Assembly (NCBI GenBank): GCA_018195615.1
Contig: JAGTPG010000001.1
Location: 930,001-994,000 of the forward strand
Length of the DNA stretch: 64,000 nt
Reading direction: 5' to 3'
DNA from: Streptomyces tuirus
Lineage (GTDB): Bacteria; Actinomycetota; Actinomycetes; Streptomycetales; Streptomycetaceae
The position numbers and the translations under genes are program-made. Position 1 is the first letter of the stretch. Each line of letters begins with the position of its first letter. A model generated the notes under the pieces. It was not told the origin of the DNA and ran no database searches. It saw nothing but the letters and a program-made list of their open reading frames with translations. This document shows, one piece after another, positions 1 through 11,346 of this stretch.

Positions 1-948
1 CATCGACCGCTACCTCAGACAGGCCGCCGCCCTCCCCCTGACCGACTACCTGCCCGAGCCCACCGGCGACCTCGAAATCGCGCTGCGGCCCGAATGGCGC
101 CAGTGCGTCCGCGGCCGCATCCACGGCAGCTGCCGGGACGACGACGTCGACTACGCGATCCTCGGCCTCGACCTGCTGGAGACCCACGGCTTCGGCTTCA
201 GCACCGAGCAGGTCGGCGACCTGTGGCTGCTGCGGCTGCCGTACCTCCAGACGTTCACCGCCGAGCGGGCCGCGTACCGCAACCTCGCCAACGGTCTCAA
301 GCCGCCGCTGACGGCGACGTACGACAACCCGTACCAGGAGTGGATCGGCGCCCTCATCCGCGCCGACGTCTACGGCTGGACCTGCCCGGGCGTGCCGCGC
401 CGGGCCGCCTCGCTGGCCCGGCGGGACGCGGTGCTGTCGCACACCGGCAACGGGGTCTACGGGGCGATGTGGGCCGCGGCGCTGATCGCGGCGGCGTTCA
501 CGGCGCCGACGGTGCGGCACGCCGTCGACCAGGCCCTGGCCGTGATCCCGCGAGCAGCCGCCTGGCGCGTACGGTGCGCCGGGTGGTGTCCCTGCACGAC
601 ACGCGGATGTCCTGGGAGGACACGCTGACCACGGTCGCGGAGGAGACCGCCGGGATGGGCTGGATCCACACCGTCCCGAACGCCGCCGTGCTCACCGCCG
701 GCCTGCTCTACGGCGACGGCGACTTCACCCGGACCATCACCCTGACCGTCCGCGGCGGCCTGGACACCGACTCCAACGGCGCCACGGCGGGGTCGGTGGC
801 GGGTGTCTTCGGTGGGGCCGCGGCCATTCCCGACCAGTGGAAGGTTCCGCTGGAGGACACCGTCCACAGCGCGGTGTTCGGCTTCGACGGGGTGCGGATC
901 AGCGAGCTGGCGGAACGGACGGTGCGGCTGGCGGAGCGGGAGGCCTGA
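1..948 (+). CDS. ADP-ribosylglycohydrolase family protein (5' end outside window; apparent frameshift)
   Basis: This is the C-terminal ~315 residues of an ARH/DraG-type hydrolase, a family that removes ADP-ribose from modified proteins or small molecules using two Mg ions. The diagnostic C-terminal metal motif is present as GGLDTDSNGATAGSVAG near base 750, preceded by the usual helices GNGVYGAMWAAALIAAAF and GWIHTVPNAA. Reading starts in frame 2 and must move to frame 1 around base 547-549. Restoring one C to that CCC run joins VIP to ASSRLARTVRRVV and gives a continuous family-like protein, so I treat the break as a sequence error. The start codon and N-terminal metal motif lie outside the window. 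Family assignment is firm; the substrate is not. Confidence 0.85.
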   Translation, partial: HRPLPQTGRRPPPDRLPARAHRRPRNRAAARMAPVRPRPHPRQLPGRRRRLRDPRPRPAGDPRLRLQHRAGRRPVAAAAAVPPDVHRRAGRVPQPRQRSQAAADGDVRQPVPGVDRRPHPRRRLRLDLPGRAAPGRLAGPAGRGAVAHRQRGLRGDVGRGADRGGVHGADGAARRRPGPGRDPASSRLARTVRRVVSLHDTRMSWEDTLTTVAEETAGMGWIHTVPNAAVLTAGLLYGDGDFTRTITLTVRGGLDTDSNGATAGSVAGVFGGAAAIPDQWKVPLEDTVHSAVFGFDGVRISELAERTVRLAEREA

Positions 949-1081
949 CCGGTCCGAACCGGCCATTCCTCGGCCGGGCAGTCGGCTGACCCTGGCTTCC
1001 GCTTGGCGCCACGCGCCGCGCGACGGCTCAGTATCGGCCACTTCTTCTCTTCTCCTGGGCCGTCCCGGTGCCCGTTCCGCT

Positions 1082-1095
1082 TGAAAGCGCTTCCA
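1082..1095. promoter_or_regulatory. LacI-family-type operator palindrome
   Basis: TGAAAGCGCTTCCA is a 14-bp near-palindrome around the perfect core AAGCGCTT, the classic shape of LacI/GalR-family operators in actinobacteria. It lies in the 288-bp gap between the ADP-ribosylglycohydrolase and the secreted protein at 1237, about 140 bp upstream of the latter. No LacI-type regulator is encoded in the window, so the cognate protein is unknown. Apart from this site I see nothing else in the gap. Confidence 0.5.
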
Positions 1096-1236
1096 TCCGG
1101 CTGATTTCGGCCACTTGCTCGCCAGTCGGCGATGTCGATCAACCACGAACGTAAGGTGATCTGGCTTTTGCCTCACCCGATCATTTCAAGACACCCCTTC
1201 CGTGTCCTCTCGCCCGGCAGAAAGGGCCTGCTTGTC

Positions 1237-1692
1237 ATGTCCCGCCTCAGAAACACGCTGCGTGCCGCCGCCTCCGCCGCCGTCCTCGCAGGCGCGGTCC
1301 TCAGCGCGCCGCAGGCCGTCGCCGCCGAGCAGCCCACGGCCACCGCTGCCGCCGCCAACGTGTGCGGAAGCGGCTACACCCTGAGGAAGGCGATCCCGCT
1401 GCCCGTCGGCACCGACCCCAGCGAGCGCCTGGCGACCCTCTTCGCCTACGAGAACGGCGGCAAGGGCTGCGCCATCCTCGACAACAACGTCGGCAAGGCG
1501 CAGTACATGTACCTGCAGGTCTGCAAGGTGGGCGGCACGTCCTGCGACCCCGACTCGGGCAACTTCAGCGAGTACGCCGGCCCGGTCCACGTCTCCAGCT
1601 TCGCCTGTGCCCCGGTGACGGCCAAGATGGGCTCGTCCTCCAGCAGCCTCTACATCAACTACAAGTCGAGCTACGTCTTCCCCTGCGGCTGA
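1237..1692 (+). CDS. small secreted protein, spore-associated protein A (SapA)-like
   Basis: A 151-residue exported protein. The chosen ATG sits 7 nt after an AAAGGG ribosome site and opens a clear Sec signal peptide (MSRLRNTLRAAASAAVLAG, cleavage near AVAA). The mature part starts NVCGSGYTL and contains six cysteines, likely disulphide-bonded, with the segment NFSEYAGPVHVSS followed by a final YVFPCG. The CGSGY start and the YAGPV block resemble the Streptomyces SapA family of spore-coat-associated secreted proteins, but this is judged by eye only. A LacI-type palindrome lies upstream. No enzyme motif is visible. The secreted nature is sure; the SapA link is moderate. Confidence 0.7.
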   Translation: MSRLRNTLRAAASAAVLAGAVLSAPQAVAAEQPTATAAAANVCGSGYTLRKAIPLPVGTDPSERLATLFAYENGGKGCAILDNNVGKAQYMYLQVCKVGGTSCDPDSGNFSEYAGPVHVSSFACAPVTAKMGSSSSSLYINYKSSYVFPCG

Positions 1693-1721
1693 GCCGGCCA
1701 CCGGGTGGTTACCCTGCCCCA

Positions 1722-2216
1722 ATGACCACCTCACCTGATTTCGCCGCCTACATCGCGTCCCTGCCCCGCGTCCTGGCCGGTGCCGCCGCGCTGTTCCGGG
1801 ACGGCGAGGGCCGGGTGCTGCTCGTCGAGCCCAACTACCGGGAGGGCTGGACGCTGCCCGGCGGCACGATCGAGTCCGACGACGGCGAGACCCCGCGGCA
1901 GGGCGCACGGCGCGAGACGGCGGAGGAGATCGGGCTGGACCGGGAGCTCGGCCGGCTGCTGACGGTGGACTGGGTGCACGGCCCGGGGCGTCCGCCGCTG
2001 GTGGCGTACCTGTACGACGGCGGGGTGCTCGGCGAGGAGGACCTCAAGGCGATCCGCCTCCAGGAGGAGGAACTGCTCTCCTGGCGGCTGGTCCCGCGCG
2101 AGGAGCTGACCGACTACCTGCCGGGCGCCCACAGCCGCCGGGTCCTGACCGCCCTGGACGTCCTGGCGGAGGGCTCGGGTACGGCGGAGCTGGAGAACGG
2201 GCACCGGGTGCACTGA
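1722..2216 (+). CDS. Nudix hydrolase
   Basis: A 164-residue protein starting at the ATG 30 bp after the preceding gene. The Nudix box is visible at residues ~47-72: GGTIESDDGE, then RETAEEIGL, giving the metal-binding REUxEExGU core. The spacing between the first glycine and first glutamate is about two residues longer than the canonical GX5E. The fold begins VLAGAAALFRDGEGRVLLVE, typical for the family. Nudix enzymes cleave nucleoside diphosphates linked to another moiety; the substrate cannot be told here, though ADP-ribose or a damaged nucleotide would fit the ADP-ribose-related neighbours. No frameshift is seen. Confidence 0.9.
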   Translation: MTTSPDFAAYIASLPRVLAGAAALFRDGEGRVLLVEPNYREGWTLPGGTIESDDGETPRQGARRETAEEIGLDRELGRLLTVDWVHGPGRPPLVAYLYDGGVLGEEDLKAIRLQEEELLSWRLVPREELTDYLPGAHSRRVLTALDVLAEGSGTAELENGHRVH

Positions 2217-2284
2217 CCGGCGACGGCTGCGGGCGCGCGATATCCGCTCGCTGCTCAAGCCCGGCCCCTCCTACCCTCGGTGAC

Positions 2285-3039
2285 ATGACCAAGCCCCTCG
2301 TCGCCGTCCTCAGCGGCGCCGGTATCTCCACCGACTCCGGGATCCCCGACTACCGCGGGCCGAACGGGCTCTGGCGGCGGGATCCCGAGGCCGAGAAGCT
2401 CGTGACGTACGAGTACTACATGGGCGACCCGGACATCCGCCGCCGCTCCTGGCAGATGCGGCGCGCGAACCGGACGCTCCAGGCGGAGCCCAACGCCGCC
2501 CACCGGGCCGTCGCCGACCTGGAGCGGTCGGGGTGCCGGTGCGGGTGATCACGCAGAACGTGGACGGACTGCACCAGCTCGGCGGGATGCCCGACCGCAA
2601 GGTCCTGGAACTGCACGGCACCGCGCGGAGCTTCGTGTGCACCGGCTGCCACACCCGCGGCCCGATGGAGGACGCGCTCGCCCGGGTCGAGGCCGGTGAG
2701 GACGATCCGCCCTGCCTGGAGTGCGGCGGCATCCTGAAGTCGGCGACGGTGATGTTCGGCGAGATGCTCGACCCCGTCGTCCTCGGCGAGGCGGTCGCCA
2801 TCAGCAAGGCCTGCCAGGTGTTCGTCGCCGTCGGTACGAGCCTGCAGGTCCAGCCCGCCGCCGGACTCGCGGGTGTCGCCGACGACCACGGCGCCCGGCT
2901 GATCATCGTCAACGCCGAACCGACGCCGTACGACGACCGGGCCGACGAGGTCATCCGTGAACCCATCGGCGCGGCCCTGCCGAAGCTGCTGCGCGGCCTC
3001 ACGTCCGGTGAGCAGCCCGCAGATCCCCCAGGCGTGTGA
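2285..3039 (+). CDS. Sir2-family NAD-dependent protein deacetylase (apparent frameshift)
   Basis: A sirtuin of ~251 residues. Sirtuins remove acyl groups from lysines using NAD and release nicotinamide and O-acyl-ADP-ribose. The NAD-binding motif GAGISTDSGIPDYRG is at residues 11-25, TQNVDGLHQ carries the conserved Asn/Asp, ELHGTA holds the catalytic histidine, and two Cys pairs (CTGC and CLEC) form the structural zinc site. The first 83 residues and the rest are in different frames. One G is missing from the GGGG at 2530-2533; adding it gives LERSGVPVRVITQNVDG. The 3' end overlaps the opposite-strand VOC gene by 41 bp. Family is certain; whether the break is a sequencing error is a strong inference. 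Confidence 0.9.
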
Positions 3040-3712
3040 GGGCGTCCCGGGCCAGGTCGCGCTCGGTGTCGGTGAGGTCGAGCGCGGCGGCCCGGTCGAG
3101 GGCGGTCGCCGCCGTCTCCACGTCGCCGAGCCGTCCCGCGATGTCGCCGCGCAGGACGAGCAGCTGAAGCAGCTGGACGTCCGTCGGCGTCTCGTCCGTC
3201 AGGCGCAGCACACGGTCGATGACCTTCGCGGCGCCCTCCGGGTCCCCCTTGGAGTCCGCCAGCAGGGACGCGTGGTGCAGGGCCCGCGCGAACGTCTCCC
3301 GGGGCGCCGGGCCGTGGTGCCGGTCCTCGCTCGTGCGCTGTCCGACGCGTACGCAGTTGCCGCCCGGATCGGTCATGAGGAACTGCCGCACGCCGTACGA
3401 CATGTCCTTGAGCGGCCCGATCCGGGGCAGTCCCCGGGTCGGGATCCTGCCGTAGGCCGTCCTGAGCCCGGCCCGGAACGCCTCGTACAGGCCGTCGACG
3501 TCGTCGGTCATGACGTAGCAGGTGCTGATCGACTCGGTGGGCTCGTAGTGCTTCATCGCGAAGAACTGCAGCTCTGTGCCGCCGCGTGCGACGACCGCGT
3601 ACGGGTTGGGGCTGCGCTGCTGGTAGGTCACCTCGAAGCCGATGGCGGTGTAGAAGTCGAGGACGGGCTGCAGGGCCCGGCACGGCAGGATCGGGATCGT
3701 CTTCTCCGGCAT
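2999..3712 (-). CDS. VOC-family (glyoxalase/bleomycin-resistance-like) protein with helical C-terminal extension
   Basis: A 237-residue protein. Residues 1-125 form one VOC module: it begins ILPCRALQPVLDFYTAIGFEV, then ELQFFAM, and ends FLMTDPGGNCVRVGQ, the usual beta-alpha-beta-beta-beta pattern of bleomycin-resistance/glyoxalase proteins. Residues ~135-237 are an alpha-helical, TPR-like tail (for example FARALHHASLLADSKGDPEGAAKVIDR split over two helices), not usual for minimal VOC proteins. The gene converges on and overlaps the sirtuin by 41 bp. The substrate is unknown. It could bind a small drug or act as a dioxygenase-like enzyme, and the metal ligands cannot be fixed by eye. Confidence 0.85.
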   Translation of the reverse strand: MPEKTIPILPCRALQPVLDFYTAIGFEVTYQQRSPNPYAVVARGGTELQFFAMKHYEPTESISTCYVMTDDVDGLYEAFRAGLRTAYGRIPTRGLPRIGPLKDMSYGVRQFLMTDPGGNCVRVGQRTSEDRHHGPAPRETFARALHHASLLADSKGDPEGAAKVIDRVLRLTDETPTDVQLLQLLVLRGDIAGRLGDVETAATALDRAAALDLTDTERDLARDALTRLGDLRAAHRT

Positions 3713-3747
3713 GACCTCAGTCTAGTCAAATTTGACCAGCTGCGGTG

Positions 3748-4227
3748 TCAGAAGAGGGCCGCTCCGCGTTCGAAGTCCAGCAGGCGCTGCTTGCGGTCCA
3801 GGCCGCCGCCGTAGCCGGTGAGGCTGCCGTTCGCGCCGATGACACGGTGGCAGGGGACGATGATGCCGATGGGGTTGCGGCCGTTGGCCAGGCCGACCGC
3901 GCGGGAGGCGGTGGGGTGCCGAGGGCTTCGGCGAGTTCGCCGTAGGTGCGGGTCTCGCCGTACGGGATGCGGCGCAGTCGCTCCCAGACGGTGCGCTGGA
4001 ACGGGGTGCCGGTCAGGCGGAGTTCGAGGGTGAACTCCTTGAGCTCGCCCGCGAAGTAGGCCTTCAGTTGTTCCCGCGCCGTCGCGAAAAGGGTGTCGTC
4101 GCGGGGCCGAAGGTCTCCTCCGGTGGGCGGTGGCGCTGGTCGGTCATGTAGAGGCCGCACAGGACACCGTCGTCGGCGACGAGGGTGAGGGGCCGTAGGG
4201 GCTGTCGGTCACGGTGTGCTGCTTCAT
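3748..4227 (-). CDS. ogt: methylated-DNA--protein-cysteine methyltransferase (three apparent frameshifts)
   Basis: Suicide alkyltransferase that removes methyl groups from O6-methylguanine onto its own cysteine. The ATG at 4227 begins [13 protein letters not shown]. The DNA-binding part reads [31 protein letters not shown] in pieces, and the active site [11 protein letters not shown] is in another frame near 3836-3870. Three single-base losses, in G runs at 4189-4192, 4103-4106 and 3913-3916, must be restored to give a normal ~160-residue protein. It starts 10 bp after the stop of the Ada-AlkA gene, so the two form an alkylation-repair operon. Identification is firm; the coding sequence as assembled is broken. 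Confidence 0.88.
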
Positions 4228-4237
4228 GCGAACGTCC

Positions 4238-5715
4238 CTATACCGGAAGGAAGTTGATGGGGTGGCTGTCGGTCGCCCAGAGGTACTGGACGGCGTAGGC
4301 CCGCCAGGGGCGCCAGGCCGCCGCGCGTGCGGTGAGGGCGGCGGGGTGGAGGGCAGGCCGAGCTCCTGGGCGGCGCGGCGGATGCCGAGGTCGGTGGGGA
4401 GGAAGGCGTCCGGGTCGCCGAGGGCGCGCATGGCGATGACGTCCACCGTCCAGGGCCGAAGCCGGGCAGGGCGAGGAGCAGGGCGCGGGTCCGCGGCCAG
4501 TCACTCTCCACGCCCAGGTGGAGGTCTCCGTCGGCGAGCCGGCGGACCAGTGTGGTGAAGGTCGTACGGCGGGTGCGGGCATCGCCAGTGTCTCGGGGTC
4601 GAGGGCTGCCAGGGCCTCGGGGACGGGAAGAGGTGGGTGAGGCCACCCTCGGAGTCGTCGACGGGTGCGCCGTGCGCGGTGACCAGGCGGGCCGCGTGGG
4701 TGCGGGCCGCGGCGGTGGAGACCTGCTGGCCCAGTACGGCCCGGACGGCGAACTCCGCCTCGTCCACCGTGCGCGGGACGCGCCGGCCGGGCGCCTTGTC
4801 GACGAGCGGTGCCAGGACCGGGTCCGTGCGCAGCTGCTCGTCGATCGCGACCGGGTCGGCGTCCAGGTCGAGCAGGCGGCGGCAGCGGCTGATGGCGACG
4901 GTCAGATCGCGCGGGTCGCTGAGGGTGAGGCGGCAGGCGATGTGGTCGGGGTGGGGGGTCAACGACACGATGCCGTGGCCGTACGGCAGCCGCAGCGTGC
5001 GCCGGTAGGAGCCGTCCCGCCACTCCTCCACCCCGGGCACGGCCGTCGCGGCGAGGTGGCCGAAGAGGTTGTCGGGGTTGAGCGGGGCGCGGAACGGCAG
5101 CCGCAGGGACAGGGCACCGGGTGTGCTCGCGCCCTGCCGCTTCGGGGCGCGGGCGCGCAGCTCGCTCGGGGCGAGGGCGAAGACCTCGCGGACCGTGTCG
5201 TTGAAGGTGCGGATCGAGGCGAAGCCGGCGGCGAAGGCGACCTGGGCCATCGGCAGGGACGTCGTCTCGATGAGCAGCCGGGCCGTCTGGGCGCGCTGGG
5301 CGCGGGCGAGCGCGAGCGGGCCCGCGCCCAGCTCGGCGAACAGCTGGCGCTCGACCTGCCGGGTGCTGTAGCCGAGGCGGGCGGCGAGGCCGGGCACGCC
5401 GTCGCGGTCCACGACGCCGTCCGCGATCAGCCGCATGGCGCGGGCCACGACGTCGGCGCGCTGGTTCCACTCCGGGGAGCCGGGGCTGGTGTCGGGCCGG
5501 CAGCGCTTGCAGGCCCGGAAACCGGCCTGCTGGCACGCCGCCGCGCTCGGATGGAAGACCATGTTCTCCGGCTTGGGCGGGACCACCGGGCAACTGGGAC
5601 GGCAGTAGATGCCGGTCGTCAGGACGGCCGTGAAGAACCATCCGTCGAACCGCGCGTCCTTGGACCGGACGGCGCGCACGCAGCGCTCGGTGTCGGTGTG
5701 CATCCCCATCTGCAT
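4238..5715 (-). CDS. Ada-AlkA fusion: methylphosphotriester sensor/AraC activator and 3-methyladenine DNA glycosylase (four apparent frameshifts)
   Basis: About 493 residues in three parts. The N-terminal Ada zinc domain has the four cysteines in YCRPSCPV and ACKRCRPD, one of which accepts methyl groups from phosphotriesters. Next is an AraC-type helix-turn-helix (AARLGYSTRQVERQLFAELG, then AFAAGFASIRTFNDTVREVF). Last is an AlkA-type glycosylase with the helix-hairpin-helix LLLALPGFGPWTVDVIAMR and the catalytic-region Asp, ending ATDSHPINFLPV. Four one-base losses at 4625-4627, 4577-4579, 4453-4455 and 4343-4346 scramble the C-terminal third. ATGs at 5715 and 5703 are both possible starts. 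It probably activates its own operon, which includes the methyltransferase downstream, and is divergent from an ArsR-type gene. Confidence 0.9.
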
Positions 5716-5800
5716 GCGTCCAGCATCGGGCACCGGGCAGGACGGGGTCTGGCGAGAATCCGACATCGACCTCCCGCGCCGAGGTGTCCCACGGGGACAG

Positions 5801-5816
5801 ATGAAGATTCATTCAT
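5801..5816. promoter_or_regulatory. probable ArsR/SmtB-family operator
   Basis: ATGAAGATTCATTCAT contains TGAA-N6-TTCA, the half-site arrangement of the SmtB/CzrA consensus operator (TGAACA-NN-TGTTCA). It lies 31 bp upstream of the ATG of the ArsR-type gene and 86 bp from the divergent ada-alkA start, so autoregulation is the likely role. It is the most AT-rich patch in this intergenic stretch. Binding is inferred. Confidence 0.55.
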
Positions 5817-5846
5817 GTGTTCGTGTGTGACCGGTACGATGACGTC

Positions 5847-6207
5847 ATGGGTCATGGAGCCGTCATCCCGCGCAGGACGCCACCGAGCGCGTACGCCTCG
5901 ACGCGGACAACGTCGCGAAGGTAGCCACCACGCTCCAGGCCCTGTCCACGCCCTCCGGCTGCTGATCCTGGCGCGCCTCAGGGAAGGCCCGCTGCCGGCC
6001 ACCGAGTTGGCCGCCGAGGTGGGCATGGAGCAGTCGGCCTGCTCGCACCAGCTGCGGCTGCTGCGCAACCTGGGCCTGGTGGTGGGCGAGCGACAGGGCC
6101 GTTCGGTCGTGTACGCGCTGCACGACCACCATGTCGCCGAGCTGCTCGACCAGGCCGTCTACCACGTGGAGCACCTGCGTCTGGGCATCAGCGACGCCGC
6201 CGACTGA
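5847..6207 (+). CDS. ArsR/SmtB-family metal-sensing repressor (two apparent frameshifts)
   Basis: After restoring one C at 5867-5869 and one at 5955-5956 the gene gives ~120 residues: MGHGAVIP, then DADNVAKVATTLQALSTPSR, LLILARLREGPLPATELA, the recognition helix QSACSHQLRLLRNLGLV and the wing VVGERQGRSVVYALHD. The last helix reads HDHHVAELLDQAVYHVEH, which fits the alpha-5 metal site D-x-H-x10-H-x2-H of CzrA/NmtR-type zinc, cobalt or nickel sensors exactly. There is no CxC arsenic/lead motif. An SmtB-like operator lies just upstream. No metal efflux gene lies next to it; the downstream neighbour is a convergent beta-galactosidase, so its targets are elsewhere or it controls only itself. Confidence 0.85.
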
Positions 6208-6234
6208 GGCGGCGCCGCTGTCACACCGTTCGTC

Positions 6235-10260
<4,026 letters not shown>

Positions 10261-10334
10261 CTAGAACTCGAACACAACCGAAGCAATGACCGCGTCGGAC
10301 TTTGTGCGGTCCTGATGGTTAGCTCGCCCGGCTC

Positions 10335-11165
10335 TCACCTAGCCAGGAAGGTGAGCACCTCGCTCGCCAGCCGCGCGGGCGCGTCCAGCGGCACCAGGTG
10401 CCCGGCGTCCGGGACCGGCCGGAGCCGGGCGCCGGGGATCAGGGCGGCGAGCTCCTGGCCCTTCGCGAAGGGGATCCAGGTGTCCTCGGTGCCCCAGCAC
10501 ACGGTGACGGGGAGGTCGATCGTGGGATACAGCGGCTGGATGTCGTCGGTGAAGCGCTGGTCGGCCTGGGCGATCTGGCGGTAGAAAGCCGCCTGGCCCC
10601 GCTCCCCCGTCCACGGCCGGACCAGGGCGTCGAGCGCGGCGGGACGCAGGCCGGCATGGCTCGCGGACGTGACGTACTCGCGCACCAGGGCCTCGTGCAG
10701 CGCCGCCGGCAGTTGCTCGAAGACGTGGCTGTGCTCCCCGACCAGCCGGAAGAAGGGGGAGCCCCAGGGCTCCAGGGCCACCGGGTCGACGAGGACGAGC
10801 CGCCGGTAGCGGGCCCCGTGCAGCAGGTGGGCGCGCAGCGCCACGCAGCCGCCGAAGTCGTGCGCGACGACGGACGGCTCGCGCAGGCCCCAGTGGGCCA
10901 GCAGTTCGGTGAACACCTCACCCTGGACGCCCAGCGAGACGTCCTGGTCCGCGTACATGCCGGAGGAGCCGTAGCCCGGCATGTCCCACACGTGGACGCG
11001 GTGCCCGGCGGCGGCGAGGGCGGGAGCGACCTCGTGCCACACGTACGACGAGAAGGGCGTCCCGTGCAGCAGCACGACCGGCTCGCCGCCGGGGTCCCCG
11101 AACCGGTCCCAGCGGACGGTCCCCGACGCCGTGGACAGAGTCTCTCGCAACGACCAGTCACCCAA
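10335..11165 (-). CDS. alpha/beta-fold hydrolase (Asp-nucleophile, dehalogenase/epoxide-hydrolase type)
   Basis: A 276-residue cytoplasmic enzyme. The start is TTG at 11165, chosen because AAGGAGAG lies 5-7 nt upstream and no in-frame ATG or GTG fits better. HGTPFSSYVW carries the oxyanion hole, the nucleophile elbow reads VVAHDFGG, so the nucleophile is Asp rather than Ser as in haloalkane dehalogenases and epoxide hydrolases, the acid is in WGTEDTWIP, and the base is in DAGHLVPLDAP. These three residues are correctly spaced. The actual substrate (C-halogen, epoxide or ester) cannot be told. It is divergent from the SpoIIE phosphatase gene across a region with a 15-bp tandem repeat. Confidence 0.88.
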   Translation of the reverse strand: MGDWSLRETLSTASGTVRWDRFGDPGGEPVVLLHGTPFSSYVWHEVAPALAAAGHRVHVWDMPGYGSSGMYADQDVSLGVQGEVFTELLAHWGLREPSVVAHDFGGCVALRAHLLHGARYRRLVLVDPVALEPWGSPFFRLVGEHSHVFEQLPAALHEALVREYVTSASHAGLRPAALDALVRPWTGERGQAAFYRQIAQADQRFTDDIQPLYPTIDLPVTVCWGTEDTWIPFAKGQELAALIPGARLRPVPDAGHLVPLDAPARLASEVLTFLAR

Positions 11166-11187
11166 GAGGGCTCTCCTTCACTGTGGG

Positions 11188-11224
11188 TACGGACACTGTG
11201 TGTACAGACACTGTGTGTGCGGAC
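11188..11224. repeat. 2.5-copy 15-bp tandem repeat in divergent promoter region
   Basis: TACGGACACTGTGTG (11188-11202) is followed directly by TACAGACACTGTGTG (11203-11217) and a partial TGCGGAC. The CACACAGTG core recurs a third time toward the hydrolase as CCCACAGTG. The repeats sit 23-60 bp upstream of the TTG start of the hydrolase and ~125 bp upstream of the phosphatase, so they may be an iterated operator. Inference only. Confidence 0.55.
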
Positions 11225-11346
11225 CCTCGACTTTTTGTCATTTCGGCGCGACAGTGCCGCTCATCCGACCGTAATGTGACCTCATCGGACAACCCGCGCA
11301 ACGGATCTTGGCGGTACCTCTTGCCGCGCCGGAAGGAGCGGCTCGC

